Assembly (NCBI GenBank): GCA_018267825.1
Contig: JAFDXR010000008.1
Span: forward strand, 1-64,000
Length of the DNA stretch: 64,000 bases
Direction of reading: 5' to 3'
Source: Bacteroidota bacterium
GTDB taxonomy: Bacteria > Bacteroidota > Bacteroidia > B-17B0 > Aurantibacillaceae
Positions 1 through 6,140 of the stretch are shown here, one piece after another. Numbering within the stretch: position 1 is the stretch's first letter; each line of letters starts with the position of its first letter. Position numbers and translations under genes: made by a program. The notes below the pieces were generated by a model. The model had not been told where the DNA came from and did no database searches. It was given only the letters and a program-made list of their open reading frames with translations.

Positions 1-138
1 GCTGGCAAATACCTCAAGCGGGATATCACCTACACCGTGAAAGTATTTGTATGGGTGGAAACAGAAGAAGAATCGGACGGAGTTGAATTCGACTTTCAGC
101 AAACAGAAGGAAACAATGAAACAGTAATTGAAAAGTAA
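1..138 (+). CDS. Hypothetical protein, 3' end only
   Basis: An open frame enters from the left edge and ends at TAA 136-138, giving 45 residues that finish in an acidic tail (ETEEES..., ending NETVIEK). The following gene starts with ATG one base after this stop, the same junction used by the next two genes, which supports it being coding. The segment is beta-strand-like (alternating K, Y, V, F residues) before the acidic tail. No function can be assigned from this fragment. Confidence 0.6.
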   Translation, partial: AGKYLKRDITYTVKVFVWVETEEESDGVEFDFQQTEGNNETVIEK

Positions 139-139
139 C

Positions 140-466
140 ATGGTAAAGGAATTAATATCTGAATACATACGCAGCCGGATGGAGAAGCTGAACTACGGAA
201 CAGACTACTACATCGAGTTCCGGCACTTTGTTCTTCAGCCCGGACAGCACAGAGATATTGAAGCCTACAATGATCTGTATGTGTTGGTTGAGCCAGTGGA
301 GAACGTGAACATCAAATCCGATTTCGGAATGTTTGATCTCAGCTTTGATCGCATCGATGAATTGCAATACGTGCATCAGGGATTTATTTCCATCCATAAC
401 TACTCGAAAACACTCAACCACATACAGTTCGTGCAAGTAACCCCGATCCTAAAAACAAAAAAGTAA
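140..466 (+). CDS. Hypothetical element protein, 108 aa
   Basis: I chose ATG 140, which follows the previous stop by one base, over an in-frame TTG at 128 that would overlap the upstream gene. The product is about 108 residues, soluble, without signal peptide or membrane segment, and rich in aromatic residues and aspartate. Its stop is followed one base later by the ATG of the next gene. I do not recognise a family. Its place in front of the membrane-protein row suggests a structural or assembly role in the phage-like element, which is only inference from position. Confidence 0.6.
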   Translation: MVKELISEYIRSRMEKLNYGTDYYIEFRHFVLQPGQHRDIEAYNDLYVLVEPVENVNIKSDFGMFDLSFDRIDELQYVHQGFISIHNYSKTLNHIQFVQVTPILKTKK

Positions 467-467
467 C

Positions 468-1319
468 ATGGCAACAATTGATTATAAACCATACGATCAG
501 GGCGAAGTGGAAAGCATACGCCTGATGCTGGAGGCCGAGGCCAAAGAAGGAACGCCACTTTGCTTTGATGTGAAGGTGAACGGTAATACACGCATTCACA
601 AAACCAATAAGGTTGAACGCTTTAATGAACTCTACAACTTCATCAATGACACCACCAAGGAACTCGTGATAAACGTGTATCCCGATCCAAACAATAACAA
701 CCGCAAGGAGTGGTACAAATACACCTTCGGAAAAACACAGGAAGAAGGATTAAACGGTGGTGACATGGAGCAGAAACTCAATGAACGCATGAGAGCCTTC
801 GAGGAGAAACAGGCAGCCAAGCGAATCGAGGAGAAACTCAAAGACACTCAGGAACAACTCAGCCAAGCGGAAGATTACATCCGCATTCTTGAGGAGAAAC
901 TGGAAGCGGCCAAAATAAAACCCAATCATTTTGGTGAATGGGACTTGGGCAAGCTCGGCAGCAGTATCATTCAGGGCGTAGCGATCCATCATCCGAAAAT
1001 ATTGGAGAAAGTTCCGGTACTGAATGGAATTGCAAAAGTAATTCAGGAGGACATCAAGTCCAGGCCGCAACAACTCAACGGCTCTTTTGAAGGTGATGTG
1101 AGTTTCAAACCTAAAAATCAAAGTGCGCCTGAAGTCGACGAGTCTATTCTTGTTCTCCGGGACTTTATAGAGAAAAAGTTTGATGAGCGACAAAAAAATA
1201 TTTTAGGCTTAATCATTATGGAGCTTGGAGAAAAAACACACCAACTCGAACCTGTGGCCGAACTGCTGAACATTGAACTTCCCGGTGATGACGAGGAAGA
1301 AGAGGAATCAGAAAACTAA
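468..1319 (+). CDS. Coiled-coil element protein, 283 aa
   Basis: A soluble 283-residue protein with an N-terminal globular part (about residues 1-95), a charged coiled coil at about 98-148 (Glu/Lys/Gln-rich heptads), a middle region 150-205 and a helical C-terminal part ending in a run of acidic residues (GDDEEEEESEN). No signal peptide or transmembrane segment is visible. It sits one base after the preceding gene and is probably co-transcribed with it. I do not recognise a family. A scaffold or virion-associated role would fit the coiled coil and acidic tail, but nothing in the sequence proves it. Confidence 0.65.
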   Translation: MATIDYKPYDQGEVESIRLMLEAEAKEGTPLCFDVKVNGNTRIHKTNKVERFNELYNFINDTTKELVINVYPDPNNNNRKEWYKYTFGKTQEEGLNGGDMEQKLNERMRAFEEKQAAKRIEEKLKDTQEQLSQAEDYIRILEEKLEAAKIKPNHFGEWDLGKLGSSIIQGVAIHHPKILEKVPVLNGIAKVIQEDIKSRPQQLNGSFEGDVSFKPKNQSAPEVDESILVLRDFIEKKFDERQKNILGLIIMELGEKTHQLEPVAELLNIELPGDDEEEEESEN

Positions 1320-1340
1320 AAAAACAAAAACATCTATCTA

Positions 1341-1523
1341 ATGAGAAAATTTGAATTCGATATCACCATCACTGCACCCACACAAAATGATGCGGTGCAA
1401 AAGATGCAAGCCCTGAACACCATCGGCAAGCACCTGACTTTATCTGAACTGCAAACGCTGGCTGGCGTGGTAAGCAATCCCACAGCCTTGGCTCAGGTGA
1501 AAAGTCAATTAGGCATCAACTAA
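1341..1523 (+). CDS. Small element protein, 60 aa
   Basis: A 60-residue protein starting MRKFEFDITI, with an N-terminal amphipathic beta segment followed by a helical region (residues about 15-55) and no membrane segment. It lies 21 bases after the coiled-coil gene and 16 bases before the next one, on the same strand, so it is most likely part of the same transcript. Small helical proteins of this kind are common between phage structural genes. No specific function can be given. Confidence 0.55.
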   Translation: MRKFEFDITITAPTQNDAVQKMQALNTIGKHLTLSELQTLAGVVSNPTALAQVKSQLGIN

Positions 1524-1539
1524 AAAAACAGAACAAGCA

Positions 1540-2319
1540 TTGAACCACGTCAAACCATATCTGCCCCAAACAACAACGCAAACCAAACCTGTCCCTTTGG
1601 TTCCCGCAGAAGGTCAAGTTGTAACCGCCACTACGACTGCACCTCCTCCTGCCGAAACCTGGACTATGAAAGAAAAGTTGGTGTACGGTCTATTAGGGCT
1701 GATTGGTGTAGGTGGAACAATATGGCTGGGTAAAAAAATATATCTGAATACCCGTGCCAATAAAGAAGAGAACCAAAGTTTCGAGGATGGTTCATCTGCC
1801 ACCATAGCCAAACAAATCAAAATGGCATTTGAGAACGATGGCTGGTGGGGAACAAATACAACCGCCCTCAGACAAACACTTCTCTCAGTTCAGTCACAGG
1901 AAGATTGGAACAAAGTCCTGAAATCTTATGAGAAGCTATACAGCACACCAACTGCAAAAGCTAATCTCCTGAAAGATTTATCGGATGAGTTGCAATCCAC
2001 CGAATACAACGAGATGCTTCAGATCATCAATTCAAAGCCACAAAAAAGAGGGCAAGCACCATCGGGTAACCAATACCGTGCATGGGCAAAACGTATCAAA
2101 GCCGCTTTCGATAAAGAATACGGCTTCCTGCCCGGAACAGATGGAGATGCCTTGGTTGCGACTTTAAATGAAATACCAACACAGGCTGCTTTTATCAAGG
2201 TGGGCGTGGAATACAAAACCCTCTATGGAAGCAACATTTTGGATGATATGAAAAGTGAATCGGAATTCGGGCAATACGATGAATGGATGGCCATCATCGT
2301 GAAAAAAAGAAAACAGTAG
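1540..2319 (+). CDS. Single-pass membrane protein with two annexin-like repeats
   Basis: 259 residues. The Pro/Thr-rich head (1-42) precedes one membrane helix (about 46-66, KLVYGLLGLIGVGGTIWLG). The remainder falls into two similar helical repeats, about 86-165 and 180-257. Both share the pattern A-x-x-I-x-x-AF, then GT, a central L..TL, Y-x-x-LY and a final acidic helix. The second contains a GTDGDAL stretch followed later by YKTLYG and MKSE, which resembles the GxGTDE and Y..YG-L..dlKSE pattern of annexin repeats. The start is TTG 1540, because an in-frame stop lies at 1522 and the next ATG (1666) would remove the proline-rich head. The annexin relation is pattern recognition, not a database result. 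Confidence 0.6.
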   Translation: MNHVKPYLPQTTTQTKPVPLVPAEGQVVTATTTAPPPAETWTMKEKLVYGLLGLIGVGGTIWLGKKIYLNTRANKEENQSFEDGSSATIAKQIKMAFENDGWWGTNTTALRQTLLSVQSQEDWNKVLKSYEKLYSTPTAKANLLKDLSDELQSTEYNEMLQIINSKPQKRGQAPSGNQYRAWAKRIKAAFDKEYGFLPGTDGDALVATLNEIPTQAAFIKVGVEYKTLYGSNILDDMKSESEFGQYDEWMAIIVKKRKQ

Positions 2320-2357
2320 GCATTACCAATGCCAAGGAATTAAACCAAGCAAAACAC

Positions 2358-3116
2358 ATGGAAAATAATCAAGTGGAAAATACTTCGAAAAGTAAAACCA
2401 AAAAAGTGGTGCTGTTCAGTCTTGGGACTTTGGCTTTAGGAACTCTTGCTTTTTTCGGTTTTAAACACTTCAATAAAAAGAAAGACAATGATGAAATTGA
2501 TCAAACAACTGATGATCTGGATAGCAAAGCGGATTTTCAAACTCCTGCTAATCCTAAGCCTCGTACCAGCTTACCTGCTGCTAATGTTAGCGATGCCTTT
2601 CCTTTGCGCCTCCACGCTAAAGGAGATAAAGTTCGACTTCTTCAGCAAGCTCTTATCAGAACCTACGGTGCTGATATTCTTAAAAAGTTTGGTGCAGACG
2701 GAGACTTTGGATCAGAACTACAAACCGCATTACGAAGCAAGGGATATGGAATTCCGCTTTCGGAATCCGACTACAACAAAATCGTCGGGAAAAAAGAAGA
2801 AACGAAAACACCGCCACCCCCACTCGTAACATTCGATCCTGCTGCTATGGCGAAAGCACTTTTTGTTGCCATGACAGCACGGGATTTTAATTCCACTATC
2901 ACGCTTCTAAAGGGCATCAAAAGCACAACGGATTACTCTTTGGTTAGTGAGCAGCTTAAAAACAACTACCGCATAGCCGGTGTACGACAAACGCTTGTCA
3001 ACGCTGCCCTGACAACTTTCACGGAAAGCTCGCAAAAATCCAAAGTGCAGGAGACCTTCAAAAACATGGGATTGAAATACGATGGAACAAAATGGTCACT
3101 GAGTGGCTGGTACTAA
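2358..3116 (+). CDS. Single-pass protein with peptidoglycan-binding-like domain
   Basis: About 252 residues from ATG 2358, preceded by an AAGGA-like site at 2333. A longer frame begins at ATG 2283 inside the preceding gene, but it would place 25 unrelated residues before the positively charged head. Order of parts: Lys-rich head, membrane helix (about 18-37), linker, a PF01471-like peptidoglycan-binding segment around 82-135 (the pattern LHAKGDKVRLLQQAL then DGDFGSELQTAL), a Pro-rich linker, and a helical C-terminal region that resembles the repeats of the upstream protein. It could tether the particle or a lysis enzyme to the cell wall. It directly precedes the amidase gene. Confidence 0.6.
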   Translation: MENNQVENTSKSKTKKVVLFSLGTLALGTLAFFGFKHFNKKKDNDEIDQTTDDLDSKADFQTPANPKPRTSLPAANVSDAFPLRLHAKGDKVRLLQQALIRTYGADILKKFGADGDFGSELQTALRSKGYGIPLSESDYNKIVGKKEETKTPPPPLVTFDPAAMAKALFVAMTARDFNSTITLLKGIKSTTDYSLVSEQLKNNYRIAGVRQTLVNAALTTFTESSQKSKVQETFKNMGLKYDGTKWSLSGWY

Positions 3117-3137
3117 CAACAAAAGGAGAAACATCAC

Positions 3138-3575
3138 ATGAAACGAAATATTAAATACATCGTCATCCATTGCACAGCAACGCCTCCCAACACAACGATT
3201 GAATCGATCAAACGCTACTGGAAAGAAGTACGTGGCTGGGGCGACACACCGGGATACCATTATGTCATTGAGCGTAGCGGAAACATTGTGCAATTGCTGG
3301 ATGAAAGCAAAAACAGTAATGGCGTTTATGCCCACAACTCGTCCTGCATCAATATCGCTTACATCGGTGGCATTGACAAGGATGGCAAACCAATGGACAA
3401 CCGATCAGATGCTCAGAAGCACGCCATGTTCGACAAGATCGTGGAACTGACAGAAAAATACAAAGGCGCAGAGATCATGGGACATCGTGATTTTGCTGGA
3501 GTAAAAAAAGCCTGTCCATCCTTCGATGTAAAGAAATGGCTCTCTGAATACGAGCCGGATTTGGGAAACCACTAA
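3138..3575 (+). CDS. N-acetylmuramoyl-L-alanine amidase (T7 lysozyme/PGRP type)
   Basis: 145 residues, the usual length for a single-domain Amidase_2 enzyme. It cleaves the bond between N-acetylmuramic acid and L-alanine of peptidoglycan. Visible family marks are the N-terminal YIVIHCTAT (Zn ligand His11), the GYHYVIERSGNI strand with Tyr40/His41, the AHNSSCINIAYIGG segment (His66), GHRDF (Zn ligand His116) and ACPSFDV (Zn ligand Cys126). There is no signal peptide, as expected of a phage endolysin that relies on a holin. It sits among membrane-protein genes of the phage-like element, 21 bases after the peptidoglycan-binding protein. The assignment to the family is firm; the role as lysis enzyme is inferred from context. 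Confidence 0.9.
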   Translation: MKRNIKYIVIHCTATPPNTTIESIKRYWKEVRGWGDTPGYHYVIERSGNIVQLLDESKNSNGVYAHNSSCINIAYIGGIDKDGKPMDNRSDAQKHAMFDKIVELTEKYKGAEIMGHRDFAGVKKACPSFDVKKWLSEYEPDLGNH

Positions 3576-3587
3576 AACAGAAAGAGA

Positions 3588-4358
3588 ATGGTGTTGCAGA
3601 AAATGAAAGCGATCCTGAGACATAAGGGATACAAAATATTCGACCGCCCTTATGAACTCAATATCGTAGGCTTACGAAGTAAAAGCACAATCCCGAACCG
3701 ATTTGACGATGAGATTCATGTCTTCTACAAAGTCTCTACTTTGAACTGGCATTATCACGTTTTCAAAGCTACCACCGATCCGGGAACGTTCTGGCTTCGA
3801 CAGCCCATGCAGCCCCAAGGCACAGCCATACTTGCGGAGGGACAATACATAGACACTTACCAGCTTGACTTGCATAGAGGCAAATACCTGGCTCTCGTGC
3901 AAAGAAAAATGGTAACGGTGATAAGGGATTATAACCGGGACGCTATACTGGATTTTAAAAACGGAACAAAAACAACAGGCTACTATGGAATCAATATCCA
4001 TCGGGCAAACCAAACAGGAACAACCAAATCCGTAGACAAAAATTCAGCAGGGTGTCAGGTGTTTGAAAATGCCAGCGACTTTGCCCTCTTCATCAGGCTG
4101 TGCCAAAAGCACAAATCCTTATACGGAAACCACTTCACTTATTCCCTGATCGATTTTAGGGCGGTGCGAAGGCAGAACGCAAGATATGTAGCGGCAGGAA
4201 TCGGAGTAGCAGGTTTATTGGGATTGGGAGTGCTGGCCTTAACACAAAAAGAAAAAATAAAAACCATCGTGGAAGAAGTCGGTGACTTCCTGAGCGATCT
4301 AACAACGAAAAAAGAAAATGAACCTCAAACAAATTCTGCATCAACTGCTCAAGGATAA
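3588..4358 (+). CDS. Possible wall-active enzyme with HR..SAGCQ motif and C-terminal membrane helix
   Basis: 256 residues starting MVLQKMKAIL. A central domain carries INIHRAN with His138, then SAGCQVF with Cys156. This spacing and the S-x-GC element resemble the catalytic His and Cys of L,D-transpeptidase (YkuD-type) domains, although the canonical HG and SxGC(I/V)R forms are not complete. A hydrophobic segment at about 198-217 (AGIGVAGLLGLGVLAL) is followed by a charged tail. The last 41 bases overlap the next gene, so the two are translationally close. It could be a second peptidoglycan enzyme of the lysis or entry apparatus; the family assignment is tentative. Confidence 0.6.
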   Translation: MVLQKMKAILRHKGYKIFDRPYELNIVGLRSKSTIPNRFDDEIHVFYKVSTLNWHYHVFKATTDPGTFWLRQPMQPQGTAILAEGQYIDTYQLDLHRGKYLALVQRKMVTVIRDYNRDAILDFKNGTKTTGYYGINIHRANQTGTTKSVDKNSAGCQVFENASDFALFIRLCQKHKSLYGNHFTYSLIDFRAVRRQNARYVAAGIGVAGLLGLGVLALTQKEKIKTIVEEVGDFLSDLTTKKENEPQTNSASTAQG

Positions 4359-4542
4359 AGATGGAAACTTCTCCATGCGTGAAGTAACTGCTCTGATCTA
4401 CATTCTGATGAGCATCATCGCTTGGGTTTCCCAGCAGTTCTTTGGAAAAGACGTACCTGAATTTATGTTCTTCTCATTTATGAGCATGATCGGTGCAGCA
4501 GCTTTTGGTTACTCGCTGGAGAAAAAAAGTAACAAAGACTAA
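4318..4542 (+). CDS. Holin-like small membrane protein
   Basis: 74 residues, ATG 4318, beginning inside the 3' end of the upstream gene in a different frame. A short charged head precedes two hydrophobic segments, about 23-41 (VTALIYILMSIIAWVSQ) and 48-66 (EFMFFSFMSMIGAAAFGY), and the protein ends EKKSNKD. Size, two helices and charged tail fit a class II holin, which would release the neighbouring amidase through the inner membrane. Its place between wall enzymes and the spanin-like gene supports this. Holins are too varied to assign by sequence alone, so the call rests on topology and context. Confidence 0.6.
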   Translation: MNLKQILHQLLKDKDGNFSMREVTALIYILMSIIAWVSQQFFGKDVPEFMFFSFMSMIGAAAFGYSLEKKSNKD

Positions 4543-4564
4543 TCATTAAAAACAAAAACAATTT

Positions 4565-5203
4565 ATGAAAACCGTGTATATCATTATCGCATTCTGTGTA
4601 GGTCTTTTTATCGGCCACCTGTTATTTCCAACTGAGAAAGACATAAAGCCACCAATCTCTGAAGCCGTCCAGCAAACCAAGGAGAAGCTGAACGTGATCG
4701 ACTCATCAATGTTTGAAGGTAAGATTCGTTTTCTTGCACAAAACGACAGCCTGAAGCAGAAACTGCAAGTCACAAACAGTTTGTTAAGCATCCACAAAAG
4801 TTTGTTAGCCTCGGAACGATCAAGGGTCAAACGCTTATTGGATCGCTTAGAGACAGAAAACATTGTTGCCACGGATTCTTCTATCACAGATAGTTTGTGC
4901 CTACAGATCAATTCCCTGAATGCAAAAACGGATTCTTTGATTGACTACTATGAACGAAAGGACTCGCTGATGCAATCAATGGTAGCGATACGGGATTCAC
5001 AAATTGAACTCTGCGACAAATCCTATCAGCAAACAAAAGACCTGCTATTGGAGCAGTCTCAAAGGGAGCAGCAACTCACCGAAAACCTGAACGTCGCTTT
5101 GAAACAATTAAAACGAAAGCGATTACAAAACAGGATACTGGCTGCCGGGATGCTCTTCGTTTCAGGAATAACAACAACTCTGTTTATAAAATCACGACAA
5201 TGA
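4565..5203 (+). CDS. Spanin-like protein with N- and C-terminal membrane helices
   Basis: 212 residues. An N-terminal membrane helix (about 3-20, VYIIIAFCVGLFIGHLLF) is followed by a long charged, coiled-coil-like region (35-185) and a second membrane helix near the end (about 190-208). The coiled-coil core resembles the Rz inner-membrane spanin, which joins inner and outer membranes in the last step of lysis; a helix at both ends is less usual. It follows the holin-like gene by 22 bases, and its stop overlaps the start of the next gene (ATGA). The role is inferred from topology and gene order. Confidence 0.5.
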   Translation: MKTVYIIIAFCVGLFIGHLLFPTEKDIKPPISEAVQQTKEKLNVIDSSMFEGKIRFLAQNDSLKQKLQVTNSLLSIHKSLLASERSRVKRLLDRLETENIVATDSSITDSLCLQINSLNAKTDSLIDYYERKDSLMQSMVAIRDSQIELCDKSYQQTKDLLLEQSQREQQLTENLNVALKQLKRKRLQNRILAAGMLFVSGITTTLFIKSRQ

Positions 5204-5412
5204 TCAACGAAAAAACCATCGTATCCACAGTATCACTTGCAGCATCCTTGGCCACCTATTTCTACGCCAAAGAAGCGCATAAAGATGTTGTTCCTTATGT
5301 CATGGTCGGCGGTTTTATCGGGGCGATTCTTGGCGAGGCCATCGCCGGAATTGTCTTGAGCAACGACAAGGATAAAGACAAAAAGGACAACGACAAAGAA
5401 AACCAAGGTTAA
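5200..5412 (+). CDS. Small membrane protein, 70 aa
   Basis: 70 residues starting at the ATG of an ATGA overlap with the spanin-like gene. Two hydrophobic stretches (about 7-24 and 30-53) are followed by a strongly charged tail of alternating Asp and Lys (NDKDKDKKDNDK). Translational coupling suggests it works together with the upstream protein. Two helices and a charged tail also fit an antiholin or second holin. No family is recognised. Confidence 0.6.
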   Translation: MINEKTIVSTVSLAASLATYFYAKEAHKDVVPYVMVGGFIGAILGEAIAGIVLSNDKDKDKKDNDKENQG

Positions 5413-5519
5413 GGAAACAGGAAAGCAGATTACAGGAATTAAGAATTGACCATCACCAATTTTAATCAGCAAAAACGATTCTGCTTTCCCTTCCGATGCC
5501 TTATTAAAACCAAGCAAAC

Positions 5520-6077
5520 ATGACAACTGAAATCGTAAACAACGGCACAAGCCTCAAAATCACAACAGACGGTGATGCCCGTATCATCCTGAAATCACAG
5601 ATCAAGGATGTCAACGTGCTTCGTGATACCATTATCAAAATTGATATCGGACAAGGAGCATTGAACAACGTGTATGTGGATCAGGCAACTGTCACAAATC
5701 CGGTGAGCGCATCCGTAGAAGACCTGCGTGATAAAATCCTCGCTATGCTGCAAGGCGGCAATGCAGGATTAGCTACTGAAGTAAAGCAGGACAGCGAGAT
5801 CGCCACTATTCAGGATTTGAAAGTCCAGGTTGCGGATCTGCAAACCAAAGTAGGATCAGTGGACAGCAAGCTGTTCTACGAGCCTTTACTGATCGATGAG
5901 AACAATCCAAATTATATCTACAAAGGTTACGCTCTTCCCGGAGCTAAAACCAACGAAGGTGTTTGGGCAATCGCAAGGATCAGTTCAAAGAAAGGCATCC
6001 TTTCCTACCAATGGGCAAGCGGTAACAAATCGTTCGACAAGGTATGGGATGACCGTGCCAAGTTGAACTACATCTAA
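5520..6077 (+). CDS. Virion fibre-like protein, 185 aa
   Basis: 185 residues. The N-terminal part (1-75) is beta-rich. A coiled-coil-like segment follows at about 82-120 (IATIQDLKVQVADLQTKV), and the C-terminal part has the pattern IYKGYALPGAKT, VWAIARI, then WASGNKSFDKVWDDRAKLNYI at the very end. I know this closing pattern (YxGxAxPG, WxI, FDxVWDDRASLxY) from small structural or fibre-associated proteins of tailed and other phages. It would therefore be an exposed virion protein. It lies 107 bases after the previous gene and is followed by a clear terminator, so it probably ends the late transcript. Confidence 0.6.
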   Translation: MTTEIVNNGTSLKITTDGDARIILKSQIKDVNVLRDTIIKIDIGQGALNNVYVDQATVTNPVSASVEDLRDKILAMLQGGNAGLATEVKQDSEIATIQDLKVQVADLQTKVGSVDSKLFYEPLLIDENNPNYIYKGYALPGAKTNEGVWAIARISSKKGILSYQWASGNKSFDKVWDDRAKLNYI

Positions 6078-6081
6078 CATC

Positions 6082-6114
6082 AAACCAGTCCCGGAGCGAT
6101 ACCGGGGCTGGTTT
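6082..6114 (+). terminator. Rho-independent-type terminator after the virion-fibre-like gene
   Basis: A 13-bp stem (6082-6094 with 6102-6114, one G-T pair) encloses the 7-base loop AGCGATA, and the 3' side ends in TTT followed by a T-rich stretch. It lies five bases after the stop of the fibre-like gene and 26 bases before the methylase-ATPase gene, separating the two transcripts. Confidence 0.8.
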
Positions 6115-6140
6115 CCAATTTAAATTGAATTAAAGAACTT

